Shown piece by piece: positions 1 through 5,983 of a DNA stretch of 5,983 nucleotides. Both the position numbers and the translations under genes were made by a program. The notes under the pieces were generated by a model. The model had not been told where the DNA came from. It did no database searches and saw only the letters and a list, made by a program, of their open reading frames with translations. Position 1 is the stretch's first letter; every line of letters begins with the position of its first letter. Source of the stretch: Betaproteobacteria bacterium (GTDB taxonomy: Bacteria; Pseudomonadota; Gammaproteobacteria; Burkholderiales; SG8-39); NCBI GenBank assembly GCA_029858545.1, contig JAOUFA010000240.1, forward strand, positions 1 to 5,983. The letters run 5' to 3'.

Positions 1-195
1 GCGCAGCAGCGTACGGTCGAGGATGTCTTCGCGGACGAATACGTGTCGCGCATCGCCCTGCAGCGATTCGAGATTGCGCAGGTTGCCCGCGTAGGTGAGC
101 TTGTCGAGGTTGACGATCGGCTCACCCGTCTCGGCGATCGCCGCGAGGACGAAGTTCGAGCCGATGAAGCCTGCGCCGCCGGTAACGAGAAGCAT
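1..195 (-). CDS. rfbB: dTDP-glucose 4,6-dehydratase, N-terminal part (cut by window edge)
   Basis: RfbB/RmlB is a cytoplasmic NAD-dependent short-chain dehydrogenase that converts dTDP-glucose to dTDP-4-keto-6-deoxyglucose, the second step towards dTDP-L-rhamnose and related sugars. Read leftward from the ATG at 195-193, the frame stays open for 65 codons to the edge, about a fifth of the usual length near 350 residues. The protein begins MLLVTGGAGFIGSNF, a first Rossmann strand with the glycine-rich loop G6-G7-A8-G9-F-I-G12. Residues 31-41 read DKLTYAGNLRN, a stretch typical of RmlB and rarely seen in other sugar epimerases. An Asp-Ile pair at 57-58 follows, where the family has its cofactor-contacting Asp. 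A weak AGGA ribosome binding site lies 8 bases before the ATG. It is transcribed away from gmd; rmlD, rmlA and rmlC often follow rmlB in such loci and could lie outside the window. Only family identity is visible; the YxxxK active site is off the window. Confidence 0.88.
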   Translation of the reverse strand, partial: MLLVTGGAGFIGSNFVLAAIAETGEPIVNLDKLTYAGNLRNLESLQGDARHVFVREDILDRTLLR

Positions 196-220
196 GGGGA
201 GGGTCCTGGAAAGAGCGCGC

Positions 221-226
221 ATTTTA
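221..226 (-). promoter_or_regulatory. -10 box candidate for rfbB
   Basis: On the minus strand this reads TAAAAT, five of six matches to the sigma-70 -10 consensus, in an otherwise very GC-rich region. It would start transcription near 214, leaving a leader of about 19 bases before the rfbB ATG. The matching -35 position (about 244-249) is poor, so this promoter may be weak or need an activator. Assignment is by consensus and position only. Confidence 0.45.
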
Positions 227-254
227 GCCGATCCGGTCGCGGCGCTCCGCGCAC

Positions 255-283
255 GAGACAACGCCCCGCGGCTGCGGTAATCT
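255..283 (+). promoter_or_regulatory. weak sigma-70-like promoter candidate for gmd-fcl
   Basis: GAGACA at 255-260 (four of six to TTGACA) and TAATCT at 278-283 (three of six to TATAAT) are separated by an ideal 17 bases. Transcription would start near 290, giving a leader of about 40 bases before the gmd start. The match is poor, but it is the only reasonable pair seen between the divergent genes on this strand. Confidence 0.25.
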
Positions 284-302
284 CCCGGCTTCGCATGCCG
301 CA

Positions 303-329
303 TCTTCCCCGTCTTCCCCGGAGTCTTCC
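303..329 (+). repeat. tandem TCTTCCCCG repeat in the gmd leader
   Basis: The 9-base unit TCTTCCCCG occurs twice without gap (303-311, 312-320), and a third partial copy, TCTTCC (324-329), directly abuts the gmd start codon. The stretch is almost purely pyrimidine apart from the GGAG at 320-323. Its role is unknown. It could be chance, or a low-structure leader that helps ribosome access. Confidence 0.6.
320..323 (+). promoter_or_regulatory. ribosome binding site supporting a TTG start for gmd
   Basis: GGAG lies 6 bases before the TTG at 330-332. No in-frame ATG exists before codon 71, well past the Rossmann glycine loop, and the nearby ATG at 295 is in another frame. The site therefore supports the TTG start. 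Confidence 0.6.
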
Positions 330-1466
330 TTGACCCTTTCGAACCCCGCGCACAAGGTCGCGCTCATCACCGGCATCACCGGCCAGGACGGCGCCTATCT
401 CGCCGAGCTGCTGCTCGAAAAGGGTTACCTCGTGCACGGCATCAAGCGCCGCGCCTCGTCGTTCAACACTCAGCGCATCGATCACCTGTACCAGGATCCG
501 CACGAACCCGACCGGCGGCTGCTGCTGCATTACGGCGACATGACCGATTCGTCGAGCCTCACGCGCATCATCCAGCAGACCCAGCCCGACGAGATCTACA
601 ACCTCGCGGCGCAGAGCCACGTCGCGGTGTCCTTCGAGGAGCCCGAATACACCGCGAATTCGGATGCGCTCGGTTCGCTGCGAATCCTGGAGGCGATGCG
701 CATCCTCGGCCTGGAGAAGAAGACGCGCTTCTACCAGGCGTCGACCTCCGAGCTGTACGGCAAGGTGCAGGAGACTCCGCAGAAGGAGACCACGCCCTTC
801 TATCCGCGCTCGCCCTACGGCGTGGCGAAGCTCTACGCCTACTGGATCACGGTGAACTACCGCGAGGCCTACGGCATGTACGCCTGCAACGGGATTCTCT
901 TCAACCACGAGTCGCCGATCCGCGGCGAGACCTTCGTTACGCGAAAGATTACAAGGGCGTTGGCAAGGATCGCAACCGGCCTGCAGGACTGCCTGTATCT
1001 CGGCAACCTGGACGCGAAGCGCGACTGGGGCCATGCGAAGGACTTCGTGCGCGCGCAGTGGGCGATCCTGCAGCAGGCGACACCCGACGACTACGTGATC
1101 GCGACCGGCCGGCAGTACAGCGTGCGCGAGTTCGTGCAGCGGGCCGCGCGGCGCCTGGGGATCTTGCTCGCCTGGGAAGGTGCCGGCGCCGAGGAGATCG
1201 GCCGCATCGCCTCGATCGAGGGTGCGGCGGCGTCCGGCGCGAAGCGCGGCGACGCGATCGTGCGCGTGGACAGCAAATACTATCGCCCCGCCGAGGTCGA
1301 GACCCTGCTCGGCGACCCGAGCAAGGCGAAGAAGAACCTGGGCTGGGAACCCAGGGTCAGCTTCGACGAACTGGTCACCGAAATGGTCGACGTGGATCTG
1401 AAACTCGCGCAGCGCGACGCGCTGGTGCAAAGCCACGGCCACCGCGTGTTCAATTCGCACGAGTAG
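330..1466 (+). CDS. gmd: GDP-mannose 4,6-dehydratase
   Basis: Gmd is a cytoplasmic NADP-dependent short-chain dehydrogenase that turns GDP-D-mannose into GDP-4-keto-6-deoxy-D-mannose, the precursor of GDP-L-fucose, GDP-rhamnose, perosamine and colitose. The 378 residues match the long, E. coli-like type. Visible landmarks are the loop TGITGQDG (14-21), the KRR motif near 39-41 followed by SSFNTQRIDH, which suits NADP, and NLAAQSHVAVSFE (91-103). The active site shows Thr139 and Glu141 in STSELYG, plus Tyr163-xxx-Lys167. LFNHESPIRGETF (190-202), RDWGHAKDFV (231-240) and the C-terminal YYRPAEVETLLGDP (317-330) are family signatures. The start is TTG, chosen from the GGAG site and the lack of any other start that keeps the first strand. 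fcl follows after 4 bases, so the two are almost certainly one transcript. Codons 203-213 use unusual codons for this gene. All key residues are present and the gene looks intact. Confidence 0.97.
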   Translation: MTLSNPAHKVALITGITGQDGAYLAELLLEKGYLVHGIKRRASSFNTQRIDHLYQDPHEPDRRLLLHYGDMTDSSSLTRIIQQTQPDEIYNLAAQSHVAVSFEEPEYTANSDALGSLRILEAMRILGLEKKTRFYQASTSELYGKVQETPQKETTPFYPRSPYGVAKLYAYWITVNYREAYGMYACNGILFNHESPIRGETFVTRKITRALARIATGLQDCLYLGNLDAKRDWGHAKDFVRAQWAILQQATPDDYVIATGRQYSVREFVQRAARRLGILLAWEGAGAEEIGRIASIEGAAASGAKRGDAIVRVDSKYYRPAEVETLLGDPSKAKKNLGWEPRVSFDELVTEMVDVDLKLAQRDALVQSHGHRVFNSHE

Positions 1467-1470
1467 CTCG

Positions 1471-2430
1471 ATGGAGCGGAAGGCGAAGATCTTCGTCGCG
1501 GGGCACCGCGGTCTGGCCGGGTCGGCGATCCTGAGAGCCCTCCGCGCACGCGGCCACGACCCGTTGCTGCTGCGCACGCACGCCGAACTCGATCTCACCG
1601 ACGGCGCGGCGGTGGCGCGTTTTTTCGCCGCCGAGCGGCCCGAGTACGTGTTCCTCGCGGCGGCCAAGGTCGGCGGCATTCTCGCCAACAACACCTACCC
1701 GGCGGAATTCATCCACCAGAACCTGGCGATCCAGACCAACGTGCTGCACCAGGCCTGGAAGAACGGCGTGAGGCGCCTGCTGTTTCTGGGCTCCTCGTGC
1801 ATCTATCCACGCGACTGCCCGCAGCCCATACGCGAGGAGTATCTGCTCACCGGTCCGCTCGAGCCGACCAACCGGCCCTACGCGATCGCCAAGATCGCCG
1901 GCATCGAGATGAGCTGGTCGTACAACCGCCAGTACGGCACCGAGTTCCTCTGCGCGATGCCGACCAACCTGTACGGACCGGGCGACAGCTACGACCTGCA
2001 GGCGAGCCACGTGTTGCCGGCGCTGATCCGCAAGTTCCACGAGGCCAAGGCGCGCGGCGAGAAGAAAGTCGTCGTCTGGGGCAGCGGCACGCCGCGGCGC
2101 GAGTTCCTGCACAGCGACGACATGGCGGAGGCCTGTCTCCACATCATGGGCGAGCCCTGGGCGCGCCTGCAGGAGGTGTTCGGCGCGGAGCATCCGCCGC
2201 TGGTCAACGTCGGCTGCGGCGAAGACCTGACAATCGCCGAACTGGCCGACCTGGTGCGCGAAGTGGTCGGCGCGCAGGTCGAGATCGAACTCGACCGCTC
2301 GAAACCCGACGGTACCCCGCGCAAACTGCTCGACGTGTCGAAACTCGGCGCGCTCGGCTTCAAACGGAAGATTTCATTGCGCGACGGAATCGCCGACAGT
2401 TATCGGGATCTTGTCGCGCGCTTTGGTTGA
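1471..2430 (+). CDS. fcl: GDP-L-fucose synthase (3,5-epimerase/4-reductase)
   Basis: Fcl (also WcaG) epimerises C3 and C5 of GDP-4-keto-6-deoxy-D-mannose and reduces C4 with NADPH, giving GDP-L-fucose in the cytoplasm. The 319 residues match the usual length near 320. Residues 11-20 read GHRGLAGSAI, the family's NADP-binding loop. SSCIYP (108-113) carries Ser108 and Cys110, Tyr137-xxx-Lys141 is the catalytic pair, and His180 lies in ASHVLPALI. These align one position after E. coli Ser107, Cys109, Tyr136, Lys140 and His179, so both the epimerase acid/base pair and the reductase residues are present. GSGTPRREFLHSDDMAEA (204-221) and DGTPRKLLDVSKL (280-292) are further signatures. The start lies 4 bases after the gmd stop with only a weak GAG upstream, which suggests translation coupled to gmd. 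With the complete active site, fucose is more likely than rhamnose or perosamine as the end product. Confidence 0.96.
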   Translation: MERKAKIFVAGHRGLAGSAILRALRARGHDPLLLRTHAELDLTDGAAVARFFAAERPEYVFLAAAKVGGILANNTYPAEFIHQNLAIQTNVLHQAWKNGVRRLLFLGSSCIYPRDCPQPIREEYLLTGPLEPTNRPYAIAKIAGIEMSWSYNRQYGTEFLCAMPTNLYGPGDSYDLQASHVLPALIRKFHEAKARGEKKVVVWGSGTPRREFLHSDDMAEACLHIMGEPWARLQEVFGAEHPPLVNVGCGEDLTIAELADLVREVVGAQVEIELDRSKPDGTPRKLLDVSKLGALGFKRKISLRDGIADSYRDLVARFG

Positions 2431-2475
2431 CCATCGCGCGATGACCCGCGCGATGCCGATCGCCGAGCGCCCCGC
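2431..2475 (+). promoter_or_regulatory. fcl-oxidoreductase spacer with palindrome, repeat and tiny ORF
   Basis: This 45-base spacer holds a perfect 12-base palindrome, CATCGCGCGATG (2432-2443), and two copies of CGCGCGATG (2435-2443, 2447-2455) at a 12-base period. An ATG at 2441 opens a 12-residue frame, MTRAMPIAERPA, whose TGA (2477-2479) overlaps the oxidoreductase ATG as ATGA. A TTGACC (2427-2432) resembles a -35 box but has no -10 partner. The elements are plain to see; a regulatory role is only a guess. Confidence 0.3.
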
Positions 2476-4080
2476 ATGAACCTTGCATCGAACTTCGACG
2501 TCGTCGTCATCGGCGCGGGACACAACGGTCTCGCCTGCGCCGCCTATCTCGCGGGCGCGGGGCTGAGGGTCAAGGTTCTGGAACGCCGTGCGGTAATCGG
2601 CGGCGCGGCGGTGACCGAGGAATTCCACCCGGGATTTCGCAATTCGGTGGCCGCCTATACGGTGAGTCTGCTGCATCCGAAGGTGATCGACGAGTTGCGG
2701 CTCGCCGCGCACGGCCTGCGCATCGTCGAGCGGCCGCTCGCCAATTTCCTGCCCTTGAACGAGCGCGAGTACCTCAGGCTCGGCGGCGGGCTGGAGGCGA
2801 CGCAACGCGAGGTGGCGAAGTTCTCGGCGCGCGACGCGGAGCGCCTGCCGCGCTACTGGGAAATGCTCGAGCGCATCGCCGATGTGTTGCGCGAACTGGT
2901 GCTGGAGACCCCGCCCAACGCCGGTGGCGGACTCACCGATCTGCTGCGCGCGCTGCAATCCGCACGCCGCGTCAAGCGGCTCGACATGGAATCGCGCCGG
3001 AATCTGCTCGACCTGTTCACGAAGAGCGCGGCGGAATTCCTCGGGCGCTGGTTCGAGTCCGAACCGATACGCGCGGCGCTGGGCTGGGACGCGGTGGTCG
3101 GCAACTATGCGAGCCCCTATCACCCGGGCAGCGCCTATGTGCTGCTGCATCACTGCTTCGGCGAGGTGAACGGCAAGAAGGGGGTATGGGGCCACGCGAT
3201 CGGCGGCATGGGCGCGGTGAGCGAGGCGATCGCCGCCGAAGCGCGCGCGCGCGGCGTCGAGATCGAATGTGACGCATCGGTCGCGCGCGTCGACGTGCGC
3301 GCGGGCCGCGTGCGCGGCGTGACGCTCGCCGACGGACGCGAGATCGCCGCGCGCGCGGTGGCCGGCGCGCTCAACCCGAGGTTGCTCTATCTCGACATGG
3401 TCGAGGCCGGCGAACTGCCGCCCGAGTTCGTCGCCCGCATGCGCGGCTGGCAGTGCGGCTCGGCGAGTTTTCGCCTCAACGTCGCGCTCGACCGGCTGCC
3501 GAGTTTCAGCTGCCTGCCGCAACCGGGGGCGCATCACGCCTCGGGAATCCTCATCGCGCCTTCGCTCGACTACATGGATCGCGCCTATCTCGACGCGCGC
3601 GCCGCGGGCATCGCGCGCGAGCCGATCGTCGAGATGGTGATTTCAAGCACGCTCGACGCCACGCTGGTCGATGCGCGTCGCGCACCCGAAGGCGCGCAGG
3701 TGGCCAGCCTCTTCTGCCAGCACTTCGCGCCCGCGGCCGATTGGGCGCTGCGCAAGGACGAGGCGGTGGCGAGGATCTTCGATACGGTCGAGCGCGTCGC
3801 GCCGGGATTCAGCGCGAGCGTGATCGCGCACAGCGCGCTCTCGCCCGCCGATCTCGAGCGCGACTTCGCACTGGTCGGCGGCGACATCTTCCACGGCCGC
3901 CTGTCGCTCGATCAGCTGTGGGCGGCGCGGCCGATGCTCGGCTACGCCGACTACCGCTCGCCACTTGGCGGGTTGTATCTGTGCGGCTCGGGCGCGCATC
4001 CGGGCGGCGGGGTCACCGGGCTGCCCGGGCGAAATTGTGCGCGCGAAATGCTGCGCGACCTCCGGCGGCGGCTCACTTAG
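2476..4080 (+). CDS. FAD-dependent oxidoreductase, phytoene desaturase superfamily (PYROXD2/COG1233-like)
   Basis: The 534-residue protein opens with a dinucleotide-binding fold: FDVVVIGAGHNG (7-18) gives GxGxxG at Gly13, Gly15 and Gly18, and Glu36 in VLERR is the expected acid that holds the FAD ribose. An IGGAAVTEEFHPGF stretch (41-54) follows, as in CrtI-type enzymes. HAIGGMGAVSEAIA (240-253) marks the return to the FAD domain, and GLYLCGSGAHPGGGVTGLPG (499-518) is the C-terminal FAD signature. No signal peptide or clear membrane segment is seen. The family is usually labelled phytoene dehydrogenase-related, but this form, with HPGGGVTGLPGRN at the end, is closer to the poorly characterised PYROXD2 group, whose bacterial substrate I do not know. 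No carotenoid gene lies in the window. The ATG at 2476 has only a weak GAG upstream. It lies 45 bases after fcl on the same strand, so read-through from gmd-fcl is plausible. Its last 8 bases overlap the convergent kinase gene. Confidence 0.85.
   Translation: MNLASNFDVVVIGAGHNGLACAAYLAGAGLRVKVLERRAVIGGAAVTEEFHPGFRNSVAAYTVSLLHPKVIDELRLAAHGLRIVERPLANFLPLNEREYLRLGGGLEATQREVAKFSARDAERLPRYWEMLERIADVLRELVLETPPNAGGGLTDLLRALQSARRVKRLDMESRRNLLDLFTKSAAEFLGRWFESEPIRAALGWDAVVGNYASPYHPGSAYVLLHHCFGEVNGKKGVWGHAIGGMGAVSEAIAAEARARGVEIECDASVARVDVRAGRVRGVTLADGREIAARAVAGALNPRLLYLDMVEAGELPPEFVARMRGWQCGSASFRLNVALDRLPSFSCLPQPGAHHASGILIAPSLDYMDRAYLDARAAGIAREPIVEMVISSTLDATLVDARRAPEGAQVASLFCQHFAPAADWALRKDEAVARIFDTVERVAPGFSASVIAHSALSPADLERDFALVGGDIFHGRLSLDQLWAARPMLGYADYRSPLGGLYLCGSGAHPGGGVTGLPGRNCAREMLRDLRRRLT
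4073..4080. other. tail-to-tail overlap of oxidoreductase and kinase genes
   Basis: The 8 bases TCACTTAG contain both stops: TAG for the rightward oxidoreductase (4078-4080) and TGA, read on the minus strand at 4075-4073, for the kinase. There is no intergenic space, so any terminator must lie within the opposing gene. Confidence 0.95.
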
Positions 4081-5983
4081 CGGCGAGCTGAGCGGCGAGC
4101 GGACCCGCTCCCACCCGGCTTTTCACCAGCTCCAGCAACCCCAGGACATTGACCGGCTTGGAAAGATAGTCGTCGAAACCCGCGGCACGTGCCCTGCGGA
4201 TGTCCGCGGGCATCGCGTGCGCGCTGAGCGCCACCACCGGAATGTCGCGCGTGTCGGCATCTTCCCGCAGGCGCCTAAGAACTTCGAATCCGTTCATGCC
4301 CGGCAGATTGATGTCGAGCAGGATCAGGTTGGGACGCCTTTCCTTCGCCAGACTCAGGCCAAGCATCGGCTCGTGCGCGGTGTCGAGCGCGATGTCTCCA
4401 ATCCGCCTGAACGCCGCCTCGACCAGTCTCACGTTGGCGGGGTTGTCCTCCACGTAGAGGACACGACGCGCCGCGGCCGCGGCGCCCTGCACGGACGGGG
4501 CCTCCGCGGGGACCATCGCGTCGGGCGCCGGGTCGTGCGCCGGCTGCAATGTTTCCTGCGGAAATTCGACCCAGAAGCTGCTCCCCACACCCGGGGTGCT
4601 TTCCACGCCGATGCGGCCTTGCATCAGTTCCACCAGTCGCTTCGCGATCACCAGGCCGATGCCGGTGCCCTCCACGTCGGAATTTTCGGCCCCCAGGCGG
4701 CTGAACGCGGTGAAGAGCTGGCCCAGCTGGTCGGGTTCGAGTCCCGGACCCGTATCGGTCACCGCGATGCGCAGCCACCCCTCGCCGGCGGGCAGGCATC
4801 TCACCGTGACGCTTCCGCCATTGACGTTGTACTTGATCGCGTTCGAGATCAGATTGAGCAATACCTGCTTCAGCCGGACGCGGTCGGCGCGCACGATACG
4901 GGGCACTTCGGGCCGATCGATCACGAACCGCACCGCACGCTGTTTCAACAGGCTATCCACGAGCGGGCGACAGGATTCGACCAGCGGCAAGAACTCCACC
5001 GGTTCGAGCGAAATGGTCATCCCGCCGGTCTCGATCCTGGACAGGTCGAGCACTTCGTCGATCAGCCGCAGCAGGTGCGCGCCGGCGGTGTGGATGTCGG
5101 CCGCCTGATCGCGGGGCCCGCCGGAGAGTTGCAGGGTCAGCAGCTGGCTGAATCCCAGGATCGCGTTCATCGGCGTGCGCAGTTCGTGGCTCATGCGCGA
5201 CATGAATTCGCTCTTCGCGCGACTCGCGATTTCGGCCTCGTCCTTCGCGCGCCGCAATTGGGCCTCGACTTCATCGCTTTTGCGCGCGAACGCGGTCTGC
5301 TCCCGGAGCACCCACCGATAGATCAGCGCCCCGCTGACAAGTGCCAGCGCCATCAACAGGTAGGCGGTTCGGGTCTTCTCCCACCACAGGGCGAACAGAC
5401 TGGTCTTCGGCAGTACGAGGAAGAAGGTCAGCGGATAGCGCTCGAGGCGCTGATACACGAAGATCTCCCGGCGGCCGGTCAATCCCGCCACCCCCTCGAC
5501 GACTCCGCGCGACGGGAAGTTGGCCTTGCGCAAATGCGTCGCCAGGGCTCCGGTTCGCGGTTCTCCATAGACTTTGGCGAGGTCCACGCGCGGCGGCACC
5601 GGGTGACGGCTGGCGATGAAACCGTCGTCGCGCAGCAGTCCGAGGGACTCGCCGCGCACCAGCGGCGCGCCTTCCCAGAACGTGTGGGTCCGCGACAGCG
5701 GCAGCGTCGCCGAGAGAATGTGGGTCACGCGTCCCTGGGGATCGCGCAGCGCGAAACGCAACGGGATCACCCACTGCTTGACGATCGCGCCGAACACCGG
5801 CCTGGGCACGCTGAGCCGGCGGCCGGCGATCAGCTCGTCGCGCGAGTGGGTGAACGAGGCGGTCTTGCCGAAATGGGGGAGCCGGGTCCCCGGCGGGTGC
5901 TGGGTATCGAGGAGCGCCTGGCCGTCGACATGCGAGAGTACGACGATCAGCAGTTCGGGGTGCAGGGCCTTGAAACTCAGCAA
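4073..5983 (-). CDS. hybrid sensor histidine kinase with C-terminal receiver (N-terminus cut by window edge)
   Basis: This is an inner-membrane hybrid sensor kinase; 636 residues are visible and the frame runs off the right edge, so the true start is outside. Numbering here begins at the edge. Residues 1 to about 200 form a probably periplasmic sensor region resembling double-Cache-type domains, with no recognisable ligand motif. About 206-226 is a hydrophobic membrane segment, and the partner first segment is presumably off the window. A charged, probably coiled-coil linker (229-256) leads to HisKA with His266 in MSHELRTPMNA. The ATPase domain shows the N box (NLISNAIKYN, 377-386), G1 (DTGPGL, 410-415), an F box (LFTAF, 423-427) and G2 (GTGIGL, 439-444). 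An alanine/proline-rich linker (477-505) joins a receiver with Glu512-Asp513, phospho-acceptor Asp557, Ser587 and Lys609. All catalytic residues are present. No HPt domain follows, so phosphotransfer to a separate HPt or regulator is inferred. No response-regulator gene is in view. Confidence 0.93.
   Translation of the reverse strand: MLSFKALHPELLIVVLSHVDGQALLDTQHPPGTRLPHFGKTASFTHSRDELIAGRRLSVPRPVFGAIVKQWVIPLRFALRDPQGRVTHILSATLPLSRTHTFWEGAPLVRGESLGLLRDDGFIASRHPVPPRVDLAKVYGEPRTGALATHLRKANFPSRGVVEGVAGLTGRREIFVYQRLERYPLTFFLVLPKTSLFALWWEKTRTAYLLMALALVSGALIYRWVLREQTAFARKSDEVEAQLRRAKDEAEIASRAKSEFMSRMSHELRTPMNAILGFSQLLTLQLSGGPRDQAADIHTAGAHLLRLIDEVLDLSRIETGGMTISLEPVEFLPLVESCRPLVDSLLKQRAVRFVIDRPEVPRIVRADRVRLKQVLLNLISNAIKYNVNGGSVTVRCLPAGEGWLRIAVTDTGPGLEPDQLGQLFTAFSRLGAENSDVEGTGIGLVIAKRLVELMQGRIGVESTPGVGSSFWVEFPQETLQPAHDPAPDAMVPAEAPSVQGAAAAARRVLYVEDNPANVRLVEAAFRRIGDIALDTAHEPMLGLSLAKERRPNLILLDINLPGMNGFEVLRRLREDADTRDIPVVALSAHAMPADIRRARAAGFDDYLSKPVNVLGLLELVKSRVGAGPLAAQLAAK
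4080..4100. repeat. short direct repeat in the kinase C-terminal tail
   Basis: GCGGCGAGC occurs at 4080-4088 and 4092-4100, a 12-base period that encodes the doubled Leu-Ala-Ala of the kinase tail (LAAQLAAK). It looks like a small in-frame duplication beyond the receiver domain and is unlikely to affect function. Confidence 0.5.

Noticed and set aside
43..333. A 96-codon plus-strand frame across the left end
   Set aside because: It lies antisense to rfbB and across the promoter region, with no recognisable domain and a composition typical of a shadow frame.
1450..2193. A 247-codon open frame on the minus strand, antisense to fcl
   Set aside because: fcl is intact with all catalytic residues; the antisense product has biased composition and no family motif.
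2374..3537. A 387-codon open frame on the minus strand, antisense to the oxidoreductase and fcl tail
   Set aside because: Its product is rich in Arg, Ala, His and Glu with no recognisable domain, and the plus strand holds a clear FAD enzyme. Long antisense frames are common in GC-rich genes.
2476..4080. Calling the oxidoreductase a true phytoene desaturase (crtI)
   Set aside because: The FAD motifs are shared by the whole superfamily, no carotenoid genes are nearby, and the C-terminal signature fits the PYROXD2-type group better.
4097..4124. GAGCG/CGCTC hairpin followed by TTTT as a terminator for the oxidoreductase
   Set aside because: The stem is only 5 bp and the T run is short and about 9 bases away, and it lies in the coding sequence of the kinase tail.
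5981..5983. TTG at the right edge as the start of the kinase gene
   Set aside because: The frame is open to the edge, the visible part begins inside the sensor region, and the first membrane segment expected for such a sensor is missing, so the gene is cut rather than starting here.

Overview
The window is GC-rich (about two thirds G+C by eye, strong G/C preference at third codon positions), almost fully coding, and carries proteobacterial-looking genes. A beta- or gammaproteobacterial chromosome, possibly an environmental lineage, fits best. Genus cannot be judged from the sequence alone.

Layout. (1) 1-195, minus strand: the first 65 codons of a dTDP-glucose 4,6-dehydratase (rfbB/rmlB), cut by the left edge. 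(2) 196-329: a short divergent promoter region with a good -10 box for rfbB, a weak promoter candidate for the rightward genes, and a pyrimidine-rich tandem repeat before the rightward start. (3) 330-1466 and 1471-2430, plus strand: gmd and fcl, 4 bases apart, which together make GDP-L-fucose from GDP-D-mannose. (4) 2476-4080, plus strand: a full-length FAD-dependent oxidoreductase of the phytoene-desaturase superfamily, closest in character to the PYROXD2/COG1233 group, function unknown. (5) 4073-5983, minus strand: a hybrid sensor histidine kinase (extracytoplasmic sensor, membrane segment, HisKA, HATPase, receiver), cut by the right edge and overlapping the oxidoreductase tail to tail by 8 bases.

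How it fits together. RfbB commits dTDP-glucose to deoxysugars such as dTDP-L-rhamnose, while Gmd and Fcl make GDP-L-fucose. Two activated 6-deoxysugar pathways on either side of one promoter region point to an edge of a surface polysaccharide locus (O-antigen, capsule or exopolysaccharide). The oxidoreductase follows fcl by 45 bases on the same strand and may be co-transcribed, but has no obvious role in sugar metabolism. The kinase faces the other way and is probably a separate unit.

No RNA gene, CRISPR array, insertion sequence or attachment site was seen. No clearly new system is visible. The points most worth a second look are a run of unusual codons inside gmd, the small control region between fcl and the oxidoreductase, the unexplained oxidoreductase, and the convergent overlap.
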